Assembly: GCA_963838885.1 (NCBI GenBank) | Contig: CAWITB010000015.1 | Location: 186,001 to 250,000, forward strand | Direction: 5' to 3' | Length of the DNA stretch: 64,000 nucleotides | DNA from: JAICMB01 sp963838885 | GTDB taxonomy: Bacteria > Acidobacteriota > Terriglobia > Bryobacterales > Bryobacteraceae | Shown here: one piece after another, positions 41,013 through 50,194 of the stretch | How the letters are laid out: each line of letters opens with the position of its first letter | Numbering within the stretch: the first letter of the stretch is position 1 | Made by a program: the position numbers and the translations under genes | Notes under the pieces: model-generated | What the model was told of the DNA's origin: nothing | What the model saw: the letters and a program-made list of their open reading frames with translations, nothing else | Database searches by the model: none

Positions 41013-43389
41013 TCAGAAAATGCGCTCCTGGCGCTTCAGGGTCCCAAATGTGCCGATATTCGAGATCGCAAAGGCGACTCGAAATTGCGTATCGTCGCGG
41101 GGTCCGAAATTAAAGCGGCGGTACTGCACGCTAATCCCGCAGCAATCCGTGTTGTAGGTGACCTGCATGGTCGCAAATTGCAAAAGATGCTGCCTGTAAT
41201 CGTAATAAAGGCTGACGCCGGCGCTCCAGCCGCGCCGGTTGGGGTCTCCCCAGCCGAAAGTACCGCGAAATTGATCGGAAGGGGGCGTGAGAATCGGATT
41301 GGTGTTTACCACCGTTTGTCCGGCCGAAATAAAATATTTCGAGAAGCGCGTGTCCACGCTGATTCCACTGTAGGTGATTCTGCCATAAAGCGGGTCGTAA
41401 TCGGTGCGCCACTCGATGCCGACCTTCTGCTGGTAGCGCAGCGTAGAGGCGATGGGCGAATAGTTTCGCGGTCCATCAAGGAACGCAAAGCCGGTAAGCT
41501 CGGCTTCGCTTTCGATGACGTTTCTCTGTCCTGCCAGTACCGCCCCGCCGAATGTGGGATCGAAATAACGGTTCTGGGCGACCTCCCAGCTGAAGACCTC
41601 GTTGACGTTGCCGTCTTTGTTCTTCACGTAAAGGCGGTTTGTGAGTGAAAGCTGTAATTCATTGGTGTCGGACATGAGGTCGAGATCGTCGAATCGGACG
41701 ATATCGTTGAAATTGTCGATGCCGCCGACGTATTTATATTTAGCCCGCGCCTCGATGACGTGTTTTACTTTGTCATTGCCCAGCCATTTCGGAGCCTTGT
41801 AAACGCGCGCCAGCGGAGGCGGCACGATCTCAAGATCCACCTCCCGCGCATTGCGCACCAAGGCGGCGCCGGTGACGTGCGACTCGCCTGCCCCGTTGGG
41901 TTGAGCCGGAACGTATTGAATCGAAGCGCCGTACTCGGTTTCGCGCACCGACGCGGTGGGGCTTATGTTGAACCCAAGCCAATGAAACGCCGTCGAGAGG
42001 TGCGGGTAAACATCCAGCCGGTCCACGATGCGGCCGGTTTGAAGACTCAACAGCTCGGGGTTCGAAGGTGACGTAGGCTCGGCCGGCTCGTCGCGGTCCA
42101 ATATTCCGGCGCTCGAATCGAGAGAGAAGTAGAGCGGGAACTTAATATGCGGTAGGACATGCTCGCGGCTGAGAAACTCGAAATCCGGCAGCTTGCGGAT
42201 CACGATCTGATCGTGGGGAGCGAGGGTGTCGAGAAAATCCTCATCACGATCGAGTACTACGTTAATGCCGTAGGTGGACCAATGTTTATACAAGTCCCCG
42301 ATGGAGTGCGATTCGGTCGACACCGCGTCGTGAAACGAATCGCTGAACACCTGCCGGAACAGAAAGGAGTTGGTATAGTTCACCTGCCCGCGGAAATACC
42401 ATCCGTCGCCCAAGTCGGAGCGCCCATCGCCGGTGATATTAAAACCGCTCGCCTTTTGGATGATGACCCCGTTTTGTTTCAGGCCGGAGTCCTGGACGCC
42501 GTAGAACCCAATCCCAAAATCAGTTCCGGGCGCGACCTTGCCGCGAAACCCAACATCGTGCGCAAAGCCCCGCTGCGAATACCATTGCAGGCGGTAGCTG
42601 AGGTCGTAACTGCGGTTTATCGCCCAATAGTATCCCGCGCCGAACATGTAGCCGCGGATGGAGCTGTGCCCGATGTTCGGCGTCAGGAATCCGCTCTTGC
42701 GAGGCAGCTTTTTAAGCGATTTATAGAATGCCGGAAGGTAAAACAACGGCATCCCTCGAATGCGGAATATGGCTTTATAGGCCAGGGCGCGGTCGTTTGG
42801 AATGATGTCGAACTTGGGGCCGCTGAGGGTCCACCAGGGCTTGGGAACCTTGCAATCGGTGATGAAGCCGTCGTGGAGAATGTAGCGGTCCTCGATACGC
42901 TCGGCCCACAGCCCCTCGAAATAAAAAGGATTCGACGTCGTCAGAATGCCCGGGCGCGATTGCACTTTGCTGGGCGAGGCGGCTCGCAATGAATAGAACC
43001 TGCCGGTCTCGTCGTTGATGTTGTATTCGGCGTGATCGCAATCGACCACGTCTCCATTCACGTAATGCTCGAAATGGACGTGTCCACGCGCATAAGCGTC
43101 CTTGGTGTCGTCATTGAGGTCGACCTCATCGGCGGTGAGCAGCGCATCGTTGGTTTCGATGCGAACGGACCCGCGCAGGTGCCGCCAGGAGCCTTCCACC
43201 TGCTCGCTAACGGCGTTGACATCGACCCACTCCGCCTCCGGCGCTCCCGGATGTGGAGCTCGCGTCTTCAACTGCTGCGCCTGTCCAGGCAGCGCCAGGG
43301 CGGCGAACAATGCGAGCGCCGGGAAGGGCCAGCGACGGCTCGCGGCGGCGTTGGGCGCTCGATGAGGTCCGCAATAAAGTTCGTGACAT
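41013..43389 (-). CDS. lptD: LPS-assembly outer membrane protein LptD, start region disturbed
   Basis: A signal peptide core (PFPALALFAALALPGQAQ) precedes an OstA-like N-terminal domain with LRGSVRIETNDALLTADEVDL and then a C-terminal outer-membrane barrel. The protein moves LPS to the outer leaflet in the Lpt pathway, so the host makes LPS. The signal sequence has no good start in its own frame. An ATG at 43389 encodes MSRTLLRTSSSAQRRR in the neighbouring frame, so I assume one base error near 43340 and use that ATG. A much longer open frame to 43694 would overlap the divergent gene. The sequence ends LKRQERIF, an aromatic end. Confidence 0.82.
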
Positions 43390-43525
43390 TTCGCGCCGAT
43401 TATGTTACGAAGGAAGATAAGACTCCGTAACGGCGGTGCGTCCCTGGAAACACTGGGGAACCTCAACCGAAAACCGTAGCACGGAATCGGGGCAGCCGCA
43501 ATTGACGGGAGAACGCGGCTTAGAT

Positions 43526-44392
43526 ATGACTTGCAGCTATTGCCGTGCATTGAACTCGGAGGAAGATCACCGCTGCCGCCGATGCGGCCGCCGTTTGGAC
43601 GCGGCGCCGCCGCAATATGTTCCGGCGCTCTACGGTACGGCGGCAACCGCTCGCCCTTTACGTCCGATCGAGGCGGCGCGCGGAGTTGTTGCAACGCCGG
43701 AGCCAGTGGCGGCGCAGCAAGATCGCCCTCCTATTTCCACGGCCGCGCCGCCGCGCCGTGCAGCCTATCAGCGCACGCTGTTCAGCTCGCGCGAGCTGAG
43801 CGTCGTGACTCCGTTCGAAGCGCTCCCGGCAACCCCGGCGGGGCGTGATGCTGCGCCCGCGGGCCCACAGAAGCGGCGTCCCCGGAGGTCGCGTCCCGGG
43901 CAGCAGGCACTCGACTTTTCCGCTTGCCCGCCCAGCGCCGCGGAGAGCTTTGACCGCACCGTCGAACCAGTCATCTTTTGCAACGCGCGCGTAGCCGGAC
44001 CGGCGCACCGCCTGTTGGCCGCGGCAGTCGATGGCAGCGTCATCGTAATCGCGTTGGGGGCGTTCCTCGGCGTGTTTCACCTCTTCGGCGGCGAAGTCTT
44101 GCTCACCAGCCGGACCGTACCGCTGTTTGGCGCGATCGCGGCCGTCTTTTGCCTGCTATACAAAATACTCTGGTTTCTGGCCGACGGAGACAGTCCCGGT
44201 ATGCGCTGCGCGCGCCTGCGGCTGATCAACTTCGATGGCCGTAGACCCGACCGCGAGCAGAGGCTCTACCGCATCGCCTCGGCATGCATCAGCTCCATGG
44301 CCGCGGGACTCGGCATGCTGTGGGCTTTAGTCGACGAAGAGTCGCTCACGTGGCACGACCATATTTCGAAGACCTTCCCGACCCCCTACTAG
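43526..44392 (+). CDS. Zinc-ribbon and RDD-family membrane protein
   Basis: A C-terminal RDD domain (from about AGPAHRLLAAAVDG) holds two to three membrane helices, and the N-terminus has a Cys4 zinc ribbon with Cys3, Cys6, Cys17 and Cys20. A proline/alanine/arginine-rich linker of about 130 residues lies between. RDD proteins are membrane proteins of mostly unknown function; some are linked to ion or proton exchange. A GTG start at 43436 is in frame, but ATG 43526 begins at the zinc ribbon and has GGAGAA upstream. The gene diverges from lptD. Confidence 0.78.
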   Translation: MTCSYCRALNSEEDHRCRRCGRRLDAAPPQYVPALYGTAATARPLRPIEAARGVVATPEPVAAQQDRPPISTAAPPRRAAYQRTLFSSRELSVVTPFEALPATPAGRDAAPAGPQKRRPRRSRPGQQALDFSACPPSAAESFDRTVEPVIFCNARVAGPAHRLLAAAVDGSVIVIALGAFLGVFHLFGGEVLLTSRTVPLFGAIAAVFCLLYKILWFLADGDSPGMRCARLRLINFDGRRPDREQRLYRIASACISSMAAGLGMLWALVDEESLTWHDHISKTFPTPY

Positions 44393-44544
44393 TGTGACGT
44401 CCCGGTTTACCTTCGACAACCGCTCCCATAAGAAACCGGCATCGGCGAAAATCCCCTGCTTGAAACACGGGCGCCCGCCGGATATCGCTGCCTCGCGGTC
44501 GCGCCTCGGTTCCGAAGCTCGCGCTTGCGACGCGCCGTACGCCA

Positions 44545-45255
44545 ATGCCGGCCATGCCGCCTGGAATTAGCCCCGCCATTTGTCTGGTAAGCGGGGGGCT
44601 CGACTCCGCCACCTGTCTCGCTTATGCCCGCCGCGAGGGTTACGTTTGCTACGCTCTGTCGTTCGACTACGGCCAGCGGCACCGCGTGGAGTTGGACGCC
44701 GCGCGGCGGATCGCCACAGCGCTCGGCGCGGCCGAGCACCGCATCGTCTCCCTCGATCTGCGCGTTTTTGGAGGCTCGGCCCTGACCGGCGGCATGGATG
44801 TGCCTAAAGGTAAAGCGCCGGCCGGCGAGATTCCCATCACGTATGTCCCGGCGCGCAACACTATCTTTCTGGCCTGCGCTCTGGCGTGGGCCGAGGTGGC
44901 CTGCGCCACGGATATTTTCATCGGCGTCAACGCCGTCGATTATTCCGGCTACCCGGATTGCCGCCCGGAATTCATAGAGGCTTTCGAGCGCCTCGCCAAC
45001 CTGGCTACGAAAGCGGGGGTGGAAGGCCGCGTCAAGTTTCACGTTCACACACCGCTCCTGCGCCTCTCGAAACGTGAAATCATAGGACTGGCGCGGGAGC
45101 TGGGAGTCGATCTGTCGCTCACCCATAGCTGTTACGACCCGGACACGAGCGGACGGCCCTGCGGACAGTGCGATTCCTGCCTGCTGCGGTTGCAGGGCTT
45201 CGCCGAGGCGGGCCTCGTGGATCCGCTCGATTATGTTGCCGATCAAGGTCGCTGA
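44545..45255 (+). CDS. queC: 7-cyano-7-deazaguanine (preQ0) synthase
   Basis: The 236-residue PP-loop enzyme has SGGLDSAT at residues 16-23 and the C-terminal zinc site CYDPDTSGRPCGQCDSC. It converts 7-carboxy-7-deazaguanine to preQ0 with ATP and ammonia in queuosine synthesis. The stop overlaps the queE start by 23 bases, so the two are translationally linked. I saw no preQ1 riboswitch in the 152-base leader. Confidence 0.95.
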   Translation: MPAMPPGISPAICLVSGGLDSATCLAYARREGYVCYALSFDYGQRHRVELDAARRIATALGAAEHRIVSLDLRVFGGSALTGGMDVPKGKAPAGEIPITYVPARNTIFLACALAWAEVACATDIFIGVNAVDYSGYPDCRPEFIEAFERLANLATKAGVEGRVKFHVHTPLLRLSKREIIGLARELGVDLSLTHSCYDPDTSGRPCGQCDSCLLRLQGFAEAGLVDPLDYVADQGR

Positions 45256-45925
45256 AGTTTTTTATTCCATTCAGGGTGAAGGTACGCTGGCGGGCGTACC
45301 CTCGGTCTTCGTGCGCCTGAGCGGCTGCAACCTGCGCTGCGACTGGTGCGACACGCCTTATGCCTCCTGGAAGCCGGAAGGCGAGGATCGGTATATGGGA
45401 TCCATTCTGGCCGACGTGCGCCGCCATTGGGCGCATCACGTGGTGCTCACCGGCGGCGAACCCATGATTCATGTGGGCGTGGTGGAGCTGACTCAGAAAC
45501 TCAAGGAATTGGAGCAGCACATCACGATCGAGACCGCCGGAACGGCATTCGAGCCGGTGACGTGCGATTTAATGAGCATCAGCCCCAAGCTGGCGAATTC
45601 GACTCCCACGCGCCGCGAAGGCGGCCGCTGGGCGGCGCAGCACGATCGCCTGCGCTACCAGCCCGAGATCCTCAAGCAGTTGATGGCGGAATACGCGTAT
45701 CAACTTAAGTTCGTGGTCCGCGACCGTAAGGACATGCCCGAGGTCAACCGCATTATCAAGGAGACCGGAGCCGACCGGGAGCGCGTGTTGTTGATGGCGG
45801 AAGGCGTGGACGCGGGCACGCTGTTCGAGCGGGGGCAATGGATCGTCGAAGCGTGCAAGGAGTTCGGGTTCCGGTTCAGTCCGCGGCTCCACATCGATAT
45901 CTGGGGCAACGAGCGGGGCCGCTGA
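45233..45925 (+). CDS. queE: 7-carboxy-7-deazaguanine synthase, radical SAM
   Basis: This 230-residue radical-SAM protein has FYSIQGEG near the N-terminus and the cluster motif CNLRCDWC (CxxxCxxC), plus TGGEPM for SAM binding. It converts 6-carboxytetrahydropterin to 7-carboxy-7-deazaguanine, the step before QueC. The two genes overlap, a common arrangement for this pathway. The other queuosine genes are not in the window. Confidence 0.95.
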   Translation: MLPIKVAEVFYSIQGEGTLAGVPSVFVRLSGCNLRCDWCDTPYASWKPEGEDRYMGSILADVRRHWAHHVVLTGGEPMIHVGVVELTQKLKELEQHITIETAGTAFEPVTCDLMSISPKLANSTPTRREGGRWAAQHDRLRYQPEILKQLMAEYAYQLKFVVRDRKDMPEVNRIIKETGADRERVLLMAEGVDAGTLFERGQWIVEACKEFGFRFSPRLHIDIWGNERGR

Positions 45926-45937
45926 GCGGCGCGCTCT

Positions 45938-46906
45938 TTAGTCCGCGATCGCGGCGGGACAAGCGATTTCAAATCCGCGGTTACGCCCCGCGCCAACGAC
46001 GCTACCGCGATATTTCACGATTCCGTTCACGCTGAGATTGAGGCTGCGGCTCACGGGATAGTCGAAGGTCAGCACGTCGCCGACGCTGAGGTCGAGAAGA
46101 TCTTCGACGCGCAAGGACGGCCCGTCGAGGCGCGAATCGATGGCAACGGCGGCGGACTTGATCAGCTCCAGAATGCGGGCCTGCTCGCCTTCGGTCGATT
46201 CTGTCTTGCGCAAAGACCATTGCTGGTCGAATTTGTGACGCAGCATCTTCACCATGATGGAGGGGATGCCAATGTTCATCATCCCGGCGTTGTCGCCGAT
46301 GCGGACTTCCATGCTGACGGCCACCACCGCCTCATTCGGCGCCAGGATCTGCATTAATTGCGGATCGGTCTCGTGGCTCGCGATGCTGAACTCCACGTCG
46401 GTGACGGTGTGCCAGGCTATTTTCAGGTCGTGAAGGATGATGCGGAACAGCCCGTCCAAAATGGACTGCTCGATTTCCGTGAGCTCGCGGTTCATTTTGG
46501 TGAGATATTTCGCGCTGCCTCCGAGCAGCATCTCGAGAATCGGGAATACCAGCGAGGGGTTGATCTCGAAGACCGCGTTTCCTTCTCCGGGCCGCATGTT
46601 GAGCGATGCCAGGCAGGTCGGAGATGGCAGACATTGCGAGAATTCCATGAACGACAACTGCTCCACCGAGATCAGGTTGACCGCTACGTAGGCGCGTAGA
46701 TAGGCCGACATACTCGAAGCGAGGCTGCGCGCGAAATTCTCGTGCAGCAGGTGGATGGCGCGAAGCTGCTCCTTGGCGATGCGGTCGGGACGGCGGAAAT
46801 CGTACGGCTGCGCGCGGCGGGCGAAATCTTCCTCTTCCGGAACATCGCGAACGTTGCGGAATACGCTGTCTATTTCCTGCTGCGTGAGGACCCGGTCGGC
46901 GCTCAT
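45938..46906 (-). CDS. fliM: Flagellar motor switch protein FliM
   Basis: The 322-residue protein starts with LTQQEIDSVF, the FliM N-terminal CheY-binding peptide motif, has the middle domain with GGSAKYL, and ends with a SpoA (FliN-like) domain (LSVGDVLTFDYPV). It forms the cytoplasmic C-ring with FliG and FliN. It is cut off from the main flagellar operon by mtaB, and no fliN follows. A putative sigma-28-type promoter and 19-bp repeats lie just upstream. Confidence 0.95.
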   Translation of the reverse strand: MSADRVLTQQEIDSVFRNVRDVPEEEDFARRAQPYDFRRPDRIAKEQLRAIHLLHENFARSLASSMSAYLRAYVAVNLISVEQLSFMEFSQCLPSPTCLASLNMRPGEGNAVFEINPSLVFPILEMLLGGSAKYLTKMNRELTEIEQSILDGLFRIILHDLKIAWHTVTDVEFSIASHETDPQLMQILAPNEAVVAVSMEVRIGDNAGMMNIGIPSIMVKMLRHKFDQQWSLRKTESTEGEQARILELIKSAAVAIDSRLDGPSLRVEDLLDLSVGDVLTFDYPVSRSLNLSVNGIVKYRGSVVGAGRNRGFEIACPAAIAD

Positions 46907-46912
46907 AAGCGT

Positions 46913-46960
46913 TTATCGGCGGCCCGGCGGGTTTTGTTTACCCCGGCGGGTTTTGTTTAC
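46913..46960 (-). promoter_or_regulatory. Possible sigma-28-like promoter for fliM
   Basis: On the strand reading toward fliM, GCCGATAA (46913-46920) equals the flagellar sigma-28 -10 consensus, and a TAAA (46937-46940) lies 16 bases upstream, one more than the usual 15. The -10 ends six bases before the fliM ATG, so the transcript would be leaderless or nearly so. That is a weakness of this call. The -35 box lies in a duplicated 19-bp unit, so a second copy exists at 46956-46959. Confidence 0.35.
46923..46960. repeat. Exact 19-bp tandem repeat between fliM and mtaB
   Basis: The unit cccggcgggttttgtttac occurs twice, perfectly, at 46923-46941 and 46942-46960. It lies in the 81-base gap between the divergent start codons of fliM and mtaB, a place where a regulator or promoter element would act. 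The repeat could be an operator or promoter duplication; nothing further is shown by sequence. Confidence 0.9.
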
Positions 46961-46987
46961 TTGGAATGGGGCTAGAATCGAGAGCAG

Positions 46988-48283
46988 GTGCATCGGTTTC
47001 ATGTCCACAATTTCGGCTGCCGCGCCTCGCAGGCCGATGGCGCGGCAATCGAGGGAGCGCTGCTCGCGAGCGGCCTGAGCTCCTGCGCGGCGCGGTCCGA
47101 AGCGGATTTAGTCGTACTGAACACCTGCACTGTGACCTCTGCCGCCGACGAAGACGTCCGCCATACCATTCACCGCGTGCATCGCGAGAATCCCGGGGCG
47201 CGCATTCTGGTGACCGGGTGCTATGCTCAGCGCGCGCCTCAGGAACTGGCGGCCATGCCCGGCGTGAGCTGGGTGGTGGGCAATTCCCACAAAACCGAGA
47301 TCGCCGCCCTGGTGGCGGATGCGGACCCACATGAGCCGTATCACGGCGAGGTTCGCGTCGGCGATATTTTCGCTCAACAGAGTTTTTTGTCCGCTCCGGT
47401 CGAGGATGCCGCGGGCGAGCGCACGCGACCCAACCTCAAAATTCAGGACGGCTGCGGCAATCGCTGTTCGTTCTGCGTTATCCCGTTTGTTCGTGGGCGC
47501 AGCCGCAGCGCGCCGGCGGAACAGGTCATCGAGCAAGTGCGCGCGCTGGCCTCGCGCTATTCGGAAATTGTTCTGAGCGGCATCAATCTCGGACGCTGGG
47601 GCCGCGAAGCGGGGAGCGCCACGCGATTGGCGGGGCTGCTGCGGCGCATCCTGGCCGAAACGGAGGCGCGCCGCATCCGGCTCAGCTCCGTGGAGCCGAT
47701 GGATTTCAGCGACGATCTGCTGGCGCTGATGGCTGGTTCTCCGCGCATAGCCAAACACGTCCATGCGCCGTTGCAGTCCGGCTGCGACGCGGTGTTGCGC
47801 CGCATGCGGCGCAAGTACCGGCCGCGCCATTACGCGGAGCGTATCGAAAAGGCGCGCGCCTGGATGCGCGACGCGGCCATCGGGGCCGATGTGATGGCCG
47901 GATTCCCGGGCGAGAGCGACGCCGAGTTTGAAGAAAGCCGCCGCTTCATAGCAAGTCTGCCATTCACGTATCTGCACGTTTTCACGTATTCGGAACGGCC
48001 GGGCACCCCCGCCGCGGCAAGCCCGGCGCAAGTGCCGATGCCCGTCCGCAAGGAGCGCAACCGCGTGCTGCGCGATCTGGCCGCGCAAAAAAACGCGGAG
48101 TTTCGGCGCGGCATGGTGGGGAAAACGCTTTCGGCCGTGACGCTCGACCGCGGCGCCCTCAGCGAAAACTTTCTGCGCATCGACCTCGCTACGGAGCGCC
48201 CTCCCAACCAGTTGATCGATGTCCGAATCGGCGGCCTGACGCCCAACGGCGTTCGCGAGTTCAACGCCTTCGAGGTTCTTTAA
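46988..48283 (+). CDS. mtaB: tRNA t6A37 methylthiotransferase
   Basis: The 431-residue protein has the MTTase N-terminal domain with cysteines in FGCRASQ, NTCTVT and GCYAQR, and the radical-SAM CGNRCSFC motif with the following IPFVRGRSRS. The C-terminal TRAM-like part is short. It forms ms2t6A on tRNAs at position 37. The likely start is GTG at 46988, since the conserved domain begins four codons later. It is divergent from fliM and convergent with fliJ, so it interrupts the flagellar gene cluster. Confidence 0.9.
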   Translation: MHRFHVHNFGCRASQADGAAIEGALLASGLSSCAARSEADLVVLNTCTVTSAADEDVRHTIHRVHRENPGARILVTGCYAQRAPQELAAMPGVSWVVGNSHKTEIAALVADADPHEPYHGEVRVGDIFAQQSFLSAPVEDAAGERTRPNLKIQDGCGNRCSFCVIPFVRGRSRSAPAEQVIEQVRALASRYSEIVLSGINLGRWGREAGSATRLAGLLRRILAETEARRIRLSSVEPMDFSDDLLALMAGSPRIAKHVHAPLQSGCDAVLRRMRRKYRPRHYAERIEKARAWMRDAAIGADVMAGFPGESDAEFEESRRFIASLPFTYLHVFTYSERPGTPAAASPAQVPMPVRKERNRVLRDLAAQKNAEFRRGMVGKTLSAVTLDRGALSENFLRIDLATERPPNQLIDVRIGGLTPNGVREFNAFEVL

Positions 48284-48309
48284 AGAATCGAGATCGTTTG
48301 ATGGGGCCG

Positions 48310-48762
48310 TCATCGCGGGCGGTCCTTGCCTTCGCGGCCGAGCTTCGCTAAATAGAGCTCCGCGGCGAGCTGTTCCTGGTCTTTGTCCCGCTCCACCGTC
48401 CAGGACGTCAGCGCCTTGGCCCGCAACCGCTCGAGCAACTCGAAGCGGCGATGCGCTTCGATGACGCGCTGCCGCTGTTCTTCCACGCGGGCTCGCGCTT
48501 CGCGGCGCTTTGCCTCGAGGCGGCGCGACTGACGCACGGCGTATTCCCGGAATTTTTCAAGCGCCGCAAGGTCCTCGGAGGGGACGGCGGTCTGCGTCAG
48601 CACATTGCGGCGGCAACGGTCCACTTCGGAGGCTAGCTCGCGCTGCTCGCTCTCGATGGCGCGCAAGTCGTCACAGAGCGGGCGCAGGCGCATTTCCTGC
48701 AGCTCCGACTCCTCCTGGCGCCATTTGCGGACGCGCTCCAAAGGGAACTGGAAGCGTTTCAT
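48310..48762 (-). CDS. fliJ: Flagellar export chaperone-like protein FliJ
   Basis: The 150-residue protein is almost all charged coiled coil (many E, R, Q, L heptads), and begins MKRFQFPLERVRKWRQ, as FliJ proteins do. FliJ is the stalk-like export component that binds FliI and FlhA. It overlaps the fliI stop by 4 bases, which fits its place at the end of the flgB-fliJ operon. Sequence conservation in FliJ is low; context gives most support. Confidence 0.85.
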   Translation of the reverse strand: MKRFQFPLERVRKWRQEESELQEMRLRPLCDDLRAIESEQRELASEVDRCRRNVLTQTAVPSEDLAALEKFREYAVRQSRRLEAKRREARARVEEQRQRVIEAHRRFELLERLRAKALTSWTVERDKDQEQLAAELYLAKLGREGKDRPR

Positions 48763-50069
48763 CCCGCCTGCAGCGCCAATTCCTGCATCTTGGCCAGCGT
48801 TTCCTCGAAGCGCGCCTTCACCGCCGCATCCTGCTTCAGGAAATCGAGCACCTGGCCGCGCGAGCGAATCGCGGCATCGAGCTTGGGATTGGACCCGCCC
48901 ACATAGGCGCCGAGATTGATGAGGTCTTCCGACCTGTCGTAGGTAGCCATCGCTTCGCGAATCTTTTGCGCGGCGCTCTTCTGCTCCGGGGTGGCCAGGC
49001 GCGATGCCAGACGGCTTACCGATTGGAGGATGTCGATGGCCGGGTAGTGACCCTCGGCTCCCAATTGGCGGGACAGAATAATGTGACCGTCCAGGATCGA
49101 GCGCACGGCGTCGCAGATGGGCTCGTTGAAGTCGTCGCCTTCGACCAGGACCGTGAAAAAGCCGGTGATGGAGCCCCGCGCGAATCGTCCGGCGCGCTCG
49201 AAGATGCGCGGTAGCAGGTTAAACACCGAGGGCGTGTATCCTTTTTGGCTGGGCGGCTCGCCGGCCGCGAGTCCGATCTCGCGCTGCGCCATGGCGAGAC
49301 GAGTTACCGAATCCATCACCAGCAGCACGCTTGCGCCCTGGTCGCGAAAGTATTCGGAAACGGCCAGCGCGACGAAGGCGGCGCGCAGGCGCAGCGGGGC
49401 GGGGTGATCCGAGGTCGCGACCACCACGACGGCGCGCTTGAGGCCGTCGCGGCCAAGCTCGTTTTCGATGAAATCGCGCACCTCGCGATTGCGCTCTCCC
49501 ACCAAAGCGATGACGGTTACGTCCGCCGAGCTGTGGCGCGACATGGCTCCGAGCAGGGTGCTCTTACCTACGCCGCTGCCGCCGAAAATCCCGATTCTTT
49601 GACCTTTTCCGCAAGTCAAGAGACTGTCGATGGCGCGTATTCCGGTAACGAGCGGCTCCCCAATCGGCTCGCGCTGCATCGCTCCGGGCGGGGCACAAAA
49701 TAGCGGGTAGGCGTCCTTCGCGCCCAGGGCCCCCAGTCCGTCCATGGGCTTCCCAAATCCATCGAGAACGCGGCCGAGGAGCTGCGGCCCCACTTCCATG
49801 AGCGCGTCCTCCTGGCGGGCCATGATGGCATCCCCAAGTTGCAGCCCGGCGGTCTCTTCGAGCGGCATGGAGAGCACGCGGCCGTTACGAAACCCGATCA
49901 CCTGCGTGCGTATTCCGCGGCCCGAAGCGGTCTGGATCTCGCAGAAATCGCCGATGGCGGCGGCGGGGCCGCTCGATTCCACGATCAACCCGATCAATTC
50001 GGTGACCGAGCCGGTCCAGCGCCGGGCGTCCATGCGGTCGAGCTTCGAGTGGTAAGGCGCCAGGTTCAT
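48759..50069 (-). CDS. fliI: Flagellum-specific ATPase FliI
   Basis: The 436-residue protein has Walker A GGSGVGKS and Walker B LLVMDSVTRL, and the FliI/SctN-type sequence throughout. It drives early flagellar protein export with FliH and FliJ. The start ATG at 50069 overlaps the stop of a small upstream ORF (ATGA), and that ORF is a partial copy of this gene's own start. fliJ follows with a 4-base overlap. Confidence 0.95.
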   Translation of the reverse strand: MNLAPYHSKLDRMDARRWTGSVTELIGLIVESSGPAAAIGDFCEIQTASGRGIRTQVIGFRNGRVLSMPLEETAGLQLGDAIMARQEDALMEVGPQLLGRVLDGFGKPMDGLGALGAKDAYPLFCAPPGAMQREPIGEPLVTGIRAIDSLLTCGKGQRIGIFGGSGVGKSTLLGAMSRHSSADVTVIALVGERNREVRDFIENELGRDGLKRAVVVVATSDHPAPLRLRAAFVALAVSEYFRDQGASVLLVMDSVTRLAMAQREIGLAAGEPPSQKGYTPSVFNLLPRIFERAGRFARGSITGFFTVLVEGDDFNEPICDAVRSILDGHIILSRQLGAEGHYPAIDILQSVSRLASRLATPEQKSAAQKIREAMATYDRSEDLINLGAYVGGSNPKLDAAIRSRGQVLDFLKQDAAVKARFEETLAKMQELALQAG

Positions 50070-50194
50070 GACGTGCGCACGACGCTCCGGCCGGAGGCAG
50101 TCTGGATCTCGTGGAAATGACCGATCCCGGCGGCAGTACCCGAGCTTCGGGCGTCCAAGCGGTCGAGCTTCGAACGGCAGGGAGCTAAATTCAT
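50066..50194 (-). CDS. 42-codon micro-ORF, diverged and internally deleted copy of the FliI N-terminus
   Basis: The ORF reads MNLAPCRSKLDRLDARSS... and ends in EIQTASGRSVVRTS. FliI begins MNLAPYHSKLDRMDARRW and later has CEIQTASGRG, with about 20 more residues between. So residues 1-16 and a block near 29-36 of the micro-ORF match FliI residues 1-16 and about 43-51, with the middle lost. It overlaps the fliH stop (ATGA at 50191-50194) and the fliI start (ATGA at 50066-50069), a full in-register insertion in a coupled operon. I do not know whether a peptide is made or useful. Confidence 0.75.
   Translation of the reverse strand: MNLAPCRSKLDRLDARSSGTAAGIGHFHEIQTASGRSVVRTS

Noticed and set aside
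41013..43694. The full 893-codon open frame for LptD
   Set aside because: The extra 100 residues upstream overlap the divergent zinc-ribbon gene and show no signal sequence. The real signal peptide lies downstream, near 43310-43340.
44393..44544. A preQ1 riboswitch in the queC leader
   Set aside because: The expected compact pseudoknot with its A-rich tail and a C-rich partner was not found by eye in these 152 bases.
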